Shown: positions 1 through 9,155, numbered from the stretch's first letter. The stretch: DNA of 64,000 nt from Silicimonas sp. (GCA_022826205.1 JAJDVJ010000163.1:1-64000); one strand, 5' to 3'. The notes: generated by a model not told the origin, from the letters alone. Translations and numbers: made by a program.

Positions 1-60
1 CGGCGGCCTTCCTGCCCGCCGCCACGGGGCCGGGGCGCATGTCCCGAGGTTTTGGATCAC

Positions 61-318
61 ATGGCGCATCGCAAGGGCGTTGCTGTCACTGCGCTGGACC
101 CCGAATTGACGACGCGGCAAGCCGCCGAGCTGCTGCAGGTATCACGGACTCACCTGGCCCAACTTCTCGACGAGGGGATGATACCCTGCCTAAAGGTCGG
201 TTCACACGGCCGCGTCCGCGCGGAGGATGTCCTTGCCTACCGCCGCGAGACAGAGTCCCGCCGTCGCGATGCCCTCAATGAACTGACCGCTCGCGACAAG
301 GAACTCGGCTTACAGTAA
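61..318 (+). CDS. Excisionase-type HTH protein, probable antitoxin of a PIN pair
   Basis: The protein is about 85 residues. Its N-terminal half carries a MerR/excisionase-like helix-turn-helix (TTRQAAELLQVSRTHLAQLL, then a wing with KVGSHGRVRAEDV). This fold is common in antitoxins paired with PIN-domain toxins; such antitoxins bind DNA, repress their own promoter and mask the toxin. The PIN gene follows after 3 nt, which supports a two-gene operon. An in-frame TTG at position 52 could add three residues, but the GAGG at 46-49 is better spaced for ATG 61. The tail is charged and probably helical, as expected for toxin binding. The assignment is by motif and neighbour only; a plain transcriptional regulator remains possible. 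Confidence 0.7.
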   Translation: MAHRKGVAVTALDPELTTRQAAELLQVSRTHLAQLLDEGMIPCLKVGSHGRVRAEDVLAYRRETESRRRDALNELTARDKELGLQ

Positions 319-321
319 GCA

Positions 322-837
322 ATGGATCGCCTCACGGCGTTGCTTGACGCCTATGTTCTCTATCCTGCCGGCCTTCGTGACCTGCTGCTGCGTCTCGCGG
401 ACAGGTACCTTTTTGCTCAATTGTGGAGCCCCGACATCCATGCGGATTGGATCCGTAACCTCCTAGCTGACCGGCCCGATATAGACCCGGCCGTGCTGGA
501 CAGGACTCGATCAATCTTGGATCGGCACTTCCCGGATGCGCTTGTGACAGGATTCGACAATCTCGTCTCCGAATTCGACTTGCCCGACCCGGACGACCGT
601 CATGTTCTTGCCGCAGCAATCCACGGGCGAGCGGACGTGATCGTGACAGCCAACCTGCGAGATTTCCCATCCGACAGCTTGGATTCTAACAAGATCGTTG
701 CACAACATCCCGACACCTTTGTCGCGGACCTGTTCAACGTCGATCCCGAGACTGTACTGGCGGCCGCTCGGGAACACCGTGCAGCGCTGTGCAATCCGCA
801 ACGATCCGGGAGCGAGAATCTGTCCGCGCTCGAATGA
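322..837 (+). CDS. PIN-domain protein, probable toxin (putative RNase)
   Basis: The 171-residue protein resembles the PIN_3-like family that begins with a VLDA.VLYPAxLRDLLLRLA-type strand and helix; here the motif is LLDAYVLYPAGLRDLLLRLA. The acidic positions expected for Mg-dependent RNase activity are visible: Asp9 in LLDAYVLYP, then DPDDRHVLAAA near residue 92, and TANLRDFP near 111. The helical C-terminus is typical for the family. It starts 3 nt after the HTH gene, so the pair reads as a type II toxin-antitoxin module or a remnant of one. An IS1634-family element starts about 150 bp downstream. Activity and targets cannot be read from sequence. Confidence 0.7.
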   Translation: MDRLTALLDAYVLYPAGLRDLLLRLADRYLFAQLWSPDIHADWIRNLLADRPDIDPAVLDRTRSILDRHFPDALVTGFDNLVSEFDLPDPDDRHVLAAAIHGRADVIVTANLRDFPSDSLDSNKIVAQHPDTFVADLFNVDPETVLAAAREHRAALCNPQRSGSENLSALE

Positions 838-982
838 CTTGGCTTGAGCACAACCGCATCTCTGCTGCGTGATCGTAGATCCGCAATCTGAACTGCGCCG
901 TGTCGACTAGGCGGATCTTCATTTCCAGAATTTCGCGAAACCCCTTTCCATCAGCGCGATTGCTGATTCGGTCCTGGACTCG

Positions 983-2841
983 ACATGTAACGGTCCCGGC
1001 GCGTCACGGCAGGAACTTGGCGGGGTCGATCTCCAGCAGGTCAAGGGCCCGGCCCTGCAGCTCCGTCGGCTGCGCGAAGACCGGAATGCCGTGGTCGGGT
1101 CCGTCCTGAACCGTCGCCTCGTTCAGCGTCAGCGTGCCGAGGTCGGAAAGAAGCGTCGTGAAGCTGTGGACCGGCAGCCCGTCGGGGGTCCGCTTGGTGT
1201 CGGCCTTGGCCCTGGCGCTCTCCGAGACCTCGGCCTTCTCCACCGGCGAGTTCCGCCGCGCCCGCGCGCCATCCCGGTCGTCGTCCTCGAACAGGATCGG
1301 CGCCAGTCGGCGGCGCATGTGCCATTCCACGTGGTACGCGAGCATGCACAGGAACACGTGGGCGCGGACATGGTCCTCCGAGTAGACGTGGACCGGACGG
1401 ATCCGCAGCCGCGAGGCCTTCATCGTGAGGAACGCGCGCTCCACGCTCGCGAGCGACTTGTACGCCTCCACGGCCTCCTCCGCGCCCAGTGACGCGGATT
1501 CCAGGCTGGTGCGGATCACGTAGATCCCGTCGAGCCTGGCCTCCGCCTCGATCCTGTCCCGGTTGCGTGCCCAGTCCATCCCGGCGTCGTGCACGGCGAT
1601 GTCGAAGTGCTTCTCCATCTTGCGCCGGTTGGCCTCCCGCCCCAGGGCCTTGATGGTCCGGTCGCGGTTCGCCGGCCCCGGCTTGCCGCGCGCGGCCGCG
1701 GCGGCGATGTCGGCGAGCGTCCGTTCCGTGGCCTCCAGCAGGTCCTCCCGCTTGCGCCGCCGCTCCTCGCGCAGCCTCGGGTTCAGGCAGACCATCAGCC
1801 GCTCGCCGGGGAAGTCCGGGCCCGTGATCTCCGCCACCGCGTCGGGAACCAGCGCCTCGGGATCCAGCGGGGCCGGAACGCCCGGGCCGGCCGAGCGCAG
1901 GAGCCTGCGGATGTCCGCGGTCCTCAGGGCCGAGATCCAGTCGAGCCCCGCCGGCTCGAGATCCCCGCGGATCCGCGCCGTGGTCAGCATCCCCCGGTCG
2001 CCCACAAGCGCCACGCGCGCGATGCCGAAGCGCTTCCTGACCTTGTCCACCTGTCCCGCCACCGTGGACGGGTCCCCGGCGTTGCCGGCGAACACCTCCA
2101 CCGCCACCGGGCAGCCGTCCGCGGCGCAGAGCAGCCCGTAGGTGACCTGCATCTTCCCCCTCTTGCCGTCCCGGTTGTGGCCGAAGGCGGCCAGGGGGCA
2201 GCACCGTCCCTCCAGGTAGCTGGACGAGACGTCGTACAGGATCAGCGTGTTCCCGCCCTTGAGGTGCCTGTTGGCCAGGCTCCTCTCGATCCACGGCTGG
2301 CGCTCCAGCAGCCAGTCCAGCATGTCCAGCATCTCGTTGCCGGTGACGGGGCCGAGCTTGAGCACGGCCCCGAGGCTGGTCGACGCGGTCTCGGGATCGA
2401 GGGCCCTTGCGGTGGCGAGCTTCGAGGCCGGCTCGATGATCCGCGCGACGATCGCCGCCACGGCGAGATCCCGTTCGCGGCCCGGCACCCGGTGCAGGAC
2501 GCGGACCATGCCGATCCGGCGCAGGGTGCCGAGGGCGGCGGCGACATGGCCGTGGGGCCGGGATCGGCGGATGGCGAAGACGTCCTCGGGCCTGGCGACG
2601 GCGACGCCGCCCTCGAACAGGGCCCTGACGCCGTCGATGATGTGGGGCGGCAGCTGGGTGAGGTTGGCGAGGGTCTTCTTCCTGAGGCGTCCGTCCTCGC
2701 GCCAGGCCTTGCGGATGAGGATCGTGGGCCGGCTGCTGCGGTTCGGTATGGTCTCGAGATGGAACGACATGGAACACCGAGATGTTGTGGGTTCCGTTCA
2801 TTTTGGCACAACGGGCGGCATCCTGTCAACTTACATGTAAC
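983..2841. mobile_element. IS1634-family insertion sequence
   Basis: A single long transposase gene fills the element. The 9-mer acatgtaac occurs on the same strand at both edges (983-991 and 2833-2841). Because ACATGT is its own reverse complement, these could be the outer part of imperfect terminal inverted repeats or a target duplication; the sequence alone does not settle the exact ends. The DNA inside is visibly richer in GC than its flanks, with very long open shadows in other frames, as expected for a recently acquired element. No second copy is present in the window. Confidence 0.7.
1004..2770 (-). CDS. IS1634-family DDE transposase
   Basis: The 588-residue protein has the family-typical opening (ETIPNRSSRPTILIRKAWRE) and the conserved stretch ASKLATARALDPETASTSLG. 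The DDE triad can be placed: Asp in ILYDVSSSYLEG, Asp in LVGDRGMLTTARI, and Glu in YKSLASVERAFLTMK, with the basic region between the second and third residues that this family carries. It catalyses cut-and-paste transposition of its own element. The reading frame is intact and of full length for the family, so the copy may still be active. The ATG at 2770 opens the conserved N-terminus and leaves about 60 bp to the right end. Confidence 0.93.
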   Translation of the reverse strand: MSFHLETIPNRSSRPTILIRKAWREDGRLRKKTLANLTQLPPHIIDGVRALFEGGVAVARPEDVFAIRRSRPHGHVAAALGTLRRIGMVRVLHRVPGRERDLAVAAIVARIIEPASKLATARALDPETASTSLGAVLKLGPVTGNEMLDMLDWLLERQPWIERSLANRHLKGGNTLILYDVSSSYLEGRCCPLAAFGHNRDGKRGKMQVTYGLLCAADGCPVAVEVFAGNAGDPSTVAGQVDKVRKRFGIARVALVGDRGMLTTARIRGDLEPAGLDWISALRTADIRRLLRSAGPGVPAPLDPEALVPDAVAEITGPDFPGERLMVCLNPRLREERRRKREDLLEATERTLADIAAAAARGKPGPANRDRTIKALGREANRRKMEKHFDIAVHDAGMDWARNRDRIEAEARLDGIYVIRTSLESASLGAEEAVEAYKSLASVERAFLTMKASRLRIRPVHVYSEDHVRAHVFLCMLAYHVEWHMRRRLAPILFEDDDRDGARARRNSPVEKAEVSESARAKADTKRTPDGLPVHSFTTLLSDLGTLTLNEATVQDGPDHGIPVFAQPTELQGRALDLLEIDPAKFLP

Positions 2842-3054
2842 ACGAATCCCGCATCATTCCCTTCCCGGATCCCGGAATCCGGCCCTGGGCCAAGGGCTTG
2901 CACGCCTTCGGTCCCGTTTTGTTCTCCCAGAAGTTCCGTTTAGCTTTTCGGCGATTGGTCGACCGCACCGTGCGCCGATCTCTTCAATGCGGCCGTTGGC
3001 GTGCAGGTTCCAGGAAACACGCAGCAATCAGCGGCGTCGTCATGGGGCAGCTTG

Positions 3055-3927
3055 TCAGGAAGGATGTCGCGCCTGTGGCGTGGCGGAGTCGGGATTGTCG
3101 CCACTCCCACCGCCAATCTCCGCCAACATCGCCCTCACCTGCATGGACGCCTCCTGGCCCCGTGTCGTTAGCGTTTCGGTGTTTTCCGGGTCGTACCACT
3201 CAAGTACGGCTGCGGCGCTTTCTCGCCCTCTGAGCTGCGCATACCAACCCTGGATGTGGGGGCGTTCCCGCCAGAAGTGATCGAGTCCAAGAAGGTCGAG
3301 GCGTATCAGGTAGGGAGTGAACGCCGCATCCGCGATGGAATAGGCGTCACCCGCCAACCACGACGCCGACCCAAGTCGCGTCTCAAGATCCGCGAACAGC
3401 CTGTCGAACCGGAAGAGCGCCTTGCGAAAGGCTGCGGATTCAATGCCTTGGAAGACCACGTCCTGCAACCAGGTGCGGCTCTTTGGATTCATGTTGGCGT
3501 TGATGGCCGCCAGGAGTGTTCCCCGGTCCGTGCCACCGGCCTTGGCGATCAAATGGTGTCGGTAGGCGATGGCGTAGGTGGCGACCGATGCGGCGTGATG
3601 GATGCCGCCGTCGCCGTCGAGTTTCGCCATCCATCGCCGGGCGTCAGCACGGGAATGAGAGTCTGCCGGGCGGAGCGACGGTGCGGGAAACGCGTCCTCC
3701 AGGTATTCAAGAATGATGTTCGATTCGATGACGGCCCGGCCTTTATGAACCAGCGTCGGAACGACGGCATTCGGGTTCAGCGCGAGGTATTCGGGGCGGA
3801 ATTGGTCGCCATCGAGACGGAGGAGGCGGCTTTCAAAATCCAGGGCTTTCTCGGCCAGCGCGACACGAATCTTGGCGGCGCAGACCGAAGAGTTGTGGTG
3901 ATAGAGAATCAGGCCATCTTTGTTCAT
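3055..3927 (-). CDS. Glutathione S-transferase family protein
   Basis: The protein has about 290 residues. An N-terminal thioredoxin-like GST domain carries HHNSSVCAAKIRVALAEK (putative catalytic Ser/Cys loop), the cis-Pro region NAVVPTLVHKGRAVIESNIILEYLEDAFP, and the Glu-Ser glutathione contact VIESN. An all-helical C-terminal domain follows with the N-capping motif AGDAYSIADAAFTPYLIRL. It is longer than bacterial beta-class GSTs (about 200-220 residues), with a Gly/Ser-rich tail. The start ATG at 3927 overlaps the dctM stop (ATGA), so it is translationally coupled to the TRAP permease and is the last gene of that operon. This suggests glutathione-dependent modification of the transported compound, which is an inference. 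Confidence 0.88.
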   Translation of the reverse strand: MNKDGLILYHHNSSVCAAKIRVALAEKALDFESRLLRLDGDQFRPEYLALNPNAVVPTLVHKGRAVIESNIILEYLEDAFPAPSLRPADSHSRADARRWMAKLDGDGGIHHAASVATYAIAYRHHLIAKAGGTDRGTLLAAINANMNPKSRTWLQDVVFQGIESAAFRKALFRFDRLFADLETRLGSASWLAGDAYSIADAAFTPYLIRLDLLGLDHFWRERPHIQGWYAQLRGRESAAAVLEWYDPENTETLTTRGQEASMQVRAMLAEIGGGSGDNPDSATPQARHPS

Positions 3928-5240
3928 CGGTTCATCAGCGATGGCAAATAGAGCGCCGTGTCGGGCTCGACCACCATCAGCACGAAGAGCAACAATCCGC
4001 ATCCGAGATACGGCAGGCCGGACTTCGCAACTTCGGCCATCGTTGTCCCTTTGGGCGCAACGCCGAGCATAACGAAGAGATTCAGACCGAAAGGAGGCGT
4101 GACACCGCTCATTTCCAGCGCCAACAACATGACGATACCGAACCAGATCAGATCGAATCCCTGCGCCTGGGCAATGGGAAAGAAGATCGGGATCGTCAGC
4201 ATCATGATCGAGGCCTGATCCATGAACATGCCCATGAAAAGAAGGATGGCGAACATCACTACGACAACCATGACGGGAGAGAATTCCACCGCGCTGACCG
4301 CCCGGATCATGCCGGACGTCGCGCCTGAAAAAGCCAGGACCTGGGAAAAGGTCGAAGAGGCGGCGACGATCAGCAGGATCATGGTCGTGACCTTCACGGT
4401 CCCCCTGAGGGATTTGAGGATTGCAGACCAGGTGAGTCCACCGAAGGCCCAGGCGATGATCAGTACGCCCAGAACGCCGAAGGCGGCGCTTTCCGTAGGT
4501 GTTGCGACACCCAGGAGAATCAGACCGATCACCATGAATATGATCACCGACAACGGCAGGATATGGGTCACAATGACCCGGAGCTTTGTGCTGAGCGTGT
4601 GGTGTACTGGTGTGTCTTCCGGCACCGATGTCGGGTCGAGCCGGATCAATACCCAGATCAGGATCAGGTATAGAAGTGCCAGCAGTAGCCCGGGAAGGAC
4701 GCCGGCGATCAGCAGTCGACCGATGTCGATCTTGGCAAGACTGCCCAGGAGTACACCGAGACCCGAGGGCGGGATCAGGATCGCCAGCCCGCCCACGCCG
4801 AGAATGGGACCCATTGCCATGTGCTTCTTGTATCCGCGGCGGCTCATCTCAGGCACGAGCAGAGAGCCAAGCATCGCTGTGTTGCCCATCGACGTGCCCG
4901 TGAGCGCGGCGAATGTCGTGCCGCCGAAAATCGTGACATAGGACAGCCGACCGCGCATGTGGCCAATTAGAGTGTCGACAGCATCGAACACCTTTTTCGC
5001 AACCCCGGCGTTGAAGAACAACTCGCCCATGAGCAAGAACAGCGGGATTGGCAGGAAGACGAAATGGGTGATCGAGACGCTGGCGTTGGCAATCACCTGG
5101 CTTACGCCCGGCATTCCCGCCAGCCAGTACATGCCGCCGAAACTCACCAGCAGAAAGGCAAAAGCCACCGGCATGGACAGGAACATCAGGAACAGTATCG
5201 CTCCCAATGCCATGCCGCCCGTGACGTACCATTCAGGCAT
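3924..5240 (-). CDS. dctM: TRAP transporter large permease (DctM)
   Basis: A very hydrophobic protein of about 438 residues with some 12 membrane segments, characteristic of the DctM large subunit. It shows the family hallmarks GELFFNAGVAKKVFDAVD, GTSMGNTAMLGSLLVPEM, an ILIPPSGLGVLLG loop, and FMDQASIMMLTIPIFFPIA near the C-terminus. TRAP transporters use the ion gradient to import organic acids or related solutes captured by a periplasmic binding protein. A TTG at 5261 would add seven residues; I chose ATG 5240 because the family signature follows immediately. The gene lies 27 nt after dctQ and overlaps the GST gene by ATGA. The substrate is not deducible. Confidence 0.92.
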   Translation of the reverse strand: MPEWYVTGGMALGAILFLMFLSMPVAFAFLLVSFGGMYWLAGMPGVSQVIANASVSITHFVFLPIPLFLLMGELFFNAGVAKKVFDAVDTLIGHMRGRLSYVTIFGGTTFAALTGTSMGNTAMLGSLLVPEMSRRGYKKHMAMGPILGVGGLAILIPPSGLGVLLGSLAKIDIGRLLIAGVLPGLLLALLYLILIWVLIRLDPTSVPEDTPVHHTLSTKLRVIVTHILPLSVIIFMVIGLILLGVATPTESAAFGVLGVLIIAWAFGGLTWSAILKSLRGTVKVTTMILLIVAASSTFSQVLAFSGATSGMIRAVSAVEFSPVMVVVVMFAILLFMGMFMDQASIMMLTIPIFFPIAQAQGFDLIWFGIVMLLALEMSGVTPPFGLNLFVMLGVAPKGTTMAEVAKSGLPYLGCGLLLFVLMVVEPDTALYLPSLMNR

Positions 5241-5267
5241 GGCCGCGGCCGCTCGGTGCAATGAGCA

Positions 5268-5792
5268 TCAGATTTCTCCCTCGAAAGGAGACTGACCGTC
5301 ACCGCCGGGCGCGGAGAGCGATTCTCCGATCAGTAGCAGACGCGCGAATTCGACAGCGCAAAGAAAAAACCCGAATACCAGCGGAACGAAGAGTAGTGCG
5401 CGCGGGATTTCGATGGAGCGGACGTCGATCTCTCCTCTTCGCCAAAACTCAACGGCGAAGTCAGCGCTGAGCCAGGTAGCTGTCAGGCAGAGGGCAACGC
5501 AGACCACGATGAGCGCGCGTTCGAGAAACTGCCTGGCGTAGTCGGGCAGGAAGGTCACGAAACTGTCGATCCGCACATGGCCGCGCTCCCTTACCAGCCA
5601 CGGCGCAGCCATCATCGTAACGTACAATAGCGAATACTCGGAAACGGCGCTGGAGAAGACCGGAGGGCGCATGCCAGCCGTGCGCATGCTGACGTCGACG
5701 ACAATCAATACAAAGACTGCGCCGACAATGATGCTCGCAGCGAGTGCGAGCATCACGATCATACGGTCATAGAGGCGGATGACCTCGGCCAT
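5268..5792 (-). CDS. dctQ: TRAP transporter small permease (DctQ)
   Basis: A protein of about 174 residues with four predicted membrane helices, matching the DctQ small subunit that partners DctM in the inner membrane. The family motif region EYSLLYVTMMAAPWLVRERGHVRIDSF is present in recognisable form. The ATG at 5792 gives the usual DctQ N-terminus (MAEVIRLYDRMIVMLALAAS); upstream in-frame codons up to 5900 lie inside dctP and are rejected. It is 13 nt downstream of dctP and 27 nt upstream of dctM, all on the same strand, consistent with one transcript. Confidence 0.9.
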   Translation of the reverse strand: MAEVIRLYDRMIVMLALAASIIVGAVFVLIVVDVSMRTAGMRPPVFSSAVSEYSLLYVTMMAAPWLVRERGHVRIDSFVTFLPDYARQFLERALIVVCVALCLTATWLSADFAVEFWRRGEIDVRSIEIPRALLFVPLVFGFFLCAVEFARLLLIGESLSAPGGDGQSPFEGEI

Positions 5793-5805
5793 GCCTCGTG
5801 TGGCC

Positions 5806-6804
5806 CTATTCAGCGGGCAGCGCGGCGCGTAGCTGATCCCAATAAGGCGAGTTCGCCTCCTGCAGCTTGTCCCACTGCACTGATCGGGCATGCGCCACAA
5901 AGGCGGATTCGGCTTTCGGGCTCATCCTGAAGGACTTCACGCCCGCAGCAGCCACCTCGACATCCTCTTCCTTGCGCAGGTTGGCGTAGAACTCATGCGC
6001 AACTGGCTCATAAGCAAAAACCGCTTCGGAAAGTGCGGCACGTTGAGCATCGGTGAGGCTCATCCACTTGTCCTTGTTGACCCAAATCAGGTTGTCGAAC
6101 TGCCAGACCGGCGGATCGATACGGTATCCAACGAACTTCTCCCAACCGTAGTCCGTGATCCCGAGACCAGGCCACGCCGCACCGTCGACCACTCCACGCT
6201 CCAAGGCGTTGTAGATATCGGGAGCGGGCACGGTCACCGTGGTGGCGCCATACTTCCCAAGCCAGGCGTTGTAAAATCCCGAAGAGCGGATCTTCACGTT
6301 GTCGAGTACCGGCAGGCCGTTTTCGTCGAGCTTCGGTTCATCGCGCAGCCAGATGTGATAGCCGACGCCGGCCGCCACCCAGCCCAGCACGTGCGCATTT
6401 GCCTTGTCTTCGTAAATCGTGTTGAGAAGCTCGGTCGCGCCGGTCTCGCGGGCCTGCATCGGTGTAATCGCTGTACCGTAGAGCGCCCGGGACTCCGGAA
6501 CCGTGCCGACGTAGTATCCAGCTGCGCCAAAGAGCATGTCGAACACGCCGTTGGACAATGCCGTTAGCTGTTCTGTGGCGGGCGTCACCTCGGGGCCGCC
6601 CAAGTGGACGATTTCGATGTCGGCTGCCTTGGCAGCCTCGCTGGCATTGAAATCCTCGACGAATTGCAGCGTGCGCGCCACAGAGTACGAGCTGGTACTC
6701 CAGTTGGTCACAAGGCGCAGCGTTTCAGCAACGGCCGGTGTTAGCGGCAGCATCGCCAGCATTGCAACGATGGCCGATCTTCCGAGTATCTTTCTAGGTT
6801 TCAT
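5806..6804 (-). CDS. dctP: TRAP transporter periplasmic solute-binding protein (DctP)
   Basis: The 332-residue protein has a signal peptide (MKPRKILGRSAIVAMLAMLP, cleavage after AVA) and a DctP-fold body. Recognisable elements are TEQLTALSNGVFDMLFG, the central strand KIRSSGFYNAWLGKYGATTVTVP, and DIYNALERGVVDGAAWPG, where family members bind substrate carboxylates. It is exported and delivers ligand to DctQM. The start is fixed by the signal peptide and by an AGGA-rich ribosome site (caggaaaaaaaccg) just before ATG 6804. It is the first gene of the operon. The ligand is unknown; related proteins bind organic acids, ectoine or amino-acid-like compounds. Confidence 0.92.
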   Translation of the reverse strand: MKPRKILGRSAIVAMLAMLPLTPAVAETLRLVTNWSTSSYSVARTLQFVEDFNASEAAKAADIEIVHLGGPEVTPATEQLTALSNGVFDMLFGAAGYYVGTVPESRALYGTAITPMQARETGATELLNTIYEDKANAHVLGWVAAGVGYHIWLRDEPKLDENGLPVLDNVKIRSSGFYNAWLGKYGATTVTVPAPDIYNALERGVVDGAAWPGLGITDYGWEKFVGYRIDPPVWQFDNLIWVNKDKWMSLTDAQRAALSEAVFAYEPVAHEFYANLRKEEDVEVAAAGVKSFRMSPKAESAFVAHARSVQWDKLQEANSPYWDQLRAALPAE

Positions 6805-7577
6805 CGGTTTTTTTCCTGTGTGTCGATCTCCAGATGCCCGATGGAATTCGCCCGCACGTGCCTTTCTTGCAATTGTTCCTGGCCTTGCGCGGTTCTCGAG
6901 TCGTTGCCCAGTCACGTGCCGAAGTTCTCCCACGTTTCCTTGGCAACCAATTTCTGAACACGCATCAGGGCGTTTACACACCCTTTCGCACGCAAGCACC
7001 GAACCCAAGTAAGACTAGTGGGCCGATTGTGGGCAAAAATCAAGAAAATTCGCTCCTGCATCGCTCGAGTGAATTGATCTGGATCGTTCAAGAGCAAGAT
7101 TTTGTGCAGTACGCGCACCGCGAATTGGCAGGACCCAGTCTTGACTTAGTAGCTTGCCGAACAACGTCGCGTGTTTGAACGGCAAGAGCGCAGAGCTTTG
7201 AAGAGCACCGCTAGGAAGCAGGCATTGGGCATCAAGCGAAAGGCACGCAAGTCGCAAACTGCCGGAGAGAAGTTCGGGATTGCCTGTCCGATCCAATTCA
7301 GGCAGGGCGCCCATGCCTGACGACGTCACTGGAGCAATCTTCAAACTGGAATGCCTGACGCCACTCGAGTCGCTGGTGAGGTTCATTTACGTGAAGAGGT
7401 TTCTTGTCACCGCGTGATTGGCCTGCCGCATGCCCTTGGCTGCATACCTTTTCACTGCCCCCGGTCGGTGTGGAAATTCGAGCGACGCGCGAGTTCCGGC
7501 ACAAGACCACACGTCCGAACGATTGCCTGCAGGCGAGATGCCCTTGTCAAAAGGCGCAAACCCGGGTTCAAAGGCGC
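6805..7577. other. Long intergenic region between divergent dctP and the FAD oxidoreductase
   Basis: This 773-base stretch separates divergently transcribed genes, so promoters for both should lie here. It is less GC-rich around 7010-7110. I see no conserved protein in any frame; short open frames have atypical composition and no ribosome sites. A weak TTGAT-4-ATCgt sequence near 7076 resembles half of an FNR box but is not convincing. Confidence 0.6.
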
Positions 7578-9155
7578 ATGACCACGAACTACGATGCCAT
7601 CATCGTAGGTGGCGGCCATAACGGACTGACTTGCGGTGCCTATCTGGCCAAAGCTGGACTGAGGACGTTAGTCCTGGAACGCCGCCACATCGTCGGAGGT
7701 GCGGCGGCGACCGAAGAATTCCACCCTGGTTTCCGCGCCTCGACGTTCAGTTACATCATGGGGCACATGCACCCTAAGGTGATCCGCGAGCTGGAGTTGG
7801 AACGTCATGGGCTCAAGCACCTGAAAGTCCCTGAAGTCGTGCACCCACTGGATGGCGATGACAGCATAATCTGGTCGACGGACGTAAAGGTCTCCCAGTC
7901 CGAGATCGCACGGTTTTCAAAAAGAGACGCGGAGATTTACCCAAGATTCTTCGAGGACATGTCGCGCACGATCCAGATCATGCGCCGGCTGCTTCTCGAA
8001 ACGCCGATTGACCCGGGCGACCGTAGTTTGGCCGGCCTGAAGGACCTGGCCCGGTTCGCGTGGCGTTACCGAGGCGTCCATCGAGAGTTCTACGAGATAT
8101 TCGACTCCCTCACCATGAGTGCCTATGACTTTCTGTCACGCTGGTTTGAAAGTGAAGAGGTGAAGGTCCTTTTCGGCTACTGGGCGGCGATCGGTTTCTT
8201 CAGGGGGGTTCACACTCCGGGCACTGCATATTCGATCATGTTCCACCTTTGCGGCGAAAACGGGCTTGGGTTTTCCAAGGGCGGAATGGGGGCAATTTCC
8301 GAGGCCATTGCGGCATCAGGCCGAAATCACGGAATGGAGATCATCACCGAAGCGGCCGTCGATAGGATCGTGACCAAGGACGGCCGCACGACGGGTGTCA
8401 TCACCACCGATGGCCGCGAGTTCAGCGCCCGGCTGGTCGTTTCCAATGTTGCAGCCCCCGTCACCTTTGGCCGCATGGTGCCCCGCGAAGAACTGCCTGA
8501 GGAGTTCATGGATGCAATCGACGGTTGGCACGGCGATGGCGAGGCGTTCAAGATAAACGTGGCGGTCGACCGACTGCCGGTCTATCGCGGTTTCACTCCA
8601 GGGCAGGCCGGCGTGGAATACCCCTCCTATGCCCATGTTTGCCCTTCCATCGACTACATGGAACGCGCCTTCGATGATTCCCGAAGGGGCTGGTATTCTG
8701 AAAGACCTTTCATCTCGCCCATAGTTCCGAGCTACATCGACGAAACCCTTGCGCCGGAAGGGAAACACGTTGTCCTGCTGTCTGGTGGACATGCACCATA
8801 CGAGTTGAAAGACGGCGAATGGGCACTGGAACGTGACAACGTTGTGAAGAACGTCTTTGCCGTCATGGACGAGTTCGCACCAGGATTCAGCGACAGCGTG
8901 CTTGGGTATTCGCTCTACCTTCCCACCGACTTCGAAAAGGTGCTGGGCATGCCTCGCGGACACGAACTGCACGGCGACGTCTCGCTTGACCAGCTATTTT
9001 TCAAGCGGCCGGCACCACATTTTGCCAACTACCGCAGTCCAATCCGCGGGCTCTATCAATGCGGTTCCTCCACGCATCCAGGTGGTTCGGTCTCTGCTGT
9101 TCCCGGTCACAATGCCGCGCGCGAAATACTCAAAGATCAAGTTCGGCTGAAATGA
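7578..9155 (+). CDS. FAD-dependent oxidoreductase, phytoene-desaturase/PYROXD2-like
   Basis: The 525-residue flavoprotein opens with a dinucleotide-binding fold (YDAIIVGGGHNGLTCGAYLA, GxGxxG) and the second-strand acidic residue LVLERRHIVGGAAATEE. It ends with the FAD-contact motif GLYQCGSSTHPGGSVSAVPG typical of the amine-oxidase/phytoene-dehydrogenase superfamily. The central arrangement matches PYROXD2-like proteins rather than true carotenoid desaturases, and no carotenoid genes are nearby. ATG 7578 begins the flavin fold directly; the upstream extension to 7404 is not conserved-looking. Its stop overlaps an ATG by ATGA with the start of what appears to be a broken second copy. The substrate is unknown. 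Confidence 0.88.
   Translation: MTTNYDAIIVGGGHNGLTCGAYLAKAGLRTLVLERRHIVGGAAATEEFHPGFRASTFSYIMGHMHPKVIRELELERHGLKHLKVPEVVHPLDGDDSIIWSTDVKVSQSEIARFSKRDAEIYPRFFEDMSRTIQIMRRLLLETPIDPGDRSLAGLKDLARFAWRYRGVHREFYEIFDSLTMSAYDFLSRWFESEEVKVLFGYWAAIGFFRGVHTPGTAYSIMFHLCGENGLGFSKGGMGAISEAIAASGRNHGMEIITEAAVDRIVTKDGRTTGVITTDGREFSARLVVSNVAAPVTFGRMVPREELPEEFMDAIDGWHGDGEAFKINVAVDRLPVYRGFTPGQAGVEYPSYAHVCPSIDYMERAFDDSRRGWYSERPFISPIVPSYIDETLAPEGKHVVLLSGGHAPYELKDGEWALERDNVVKNVFAVMDEFAPGFSDSVLGYSLYLPTDFEKVLGMPRGHELHGDVSLDQLFFKRPAPHFANYRSPIRGLYQCGSSTHPGGSVSAVPGHNAAREILKDQVRLK

Noticed and set aside
1041-2801. A second open frame of about 586 codons on the minus strand inside the IS, and one of 563 codons on the plus strand (1589-3280)
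   Set aside because: Both are frames opposite or offset to the GC-rich transposase gene, rich in Arg/Pro/Gly, with no family resemblance.
7076-7089. TTGAT-ctgg-ATCgt resembling an FNR box upstream of dctP
   Set aside because: The right half matches only three of five positions, and there is no biological link to oxygen control.
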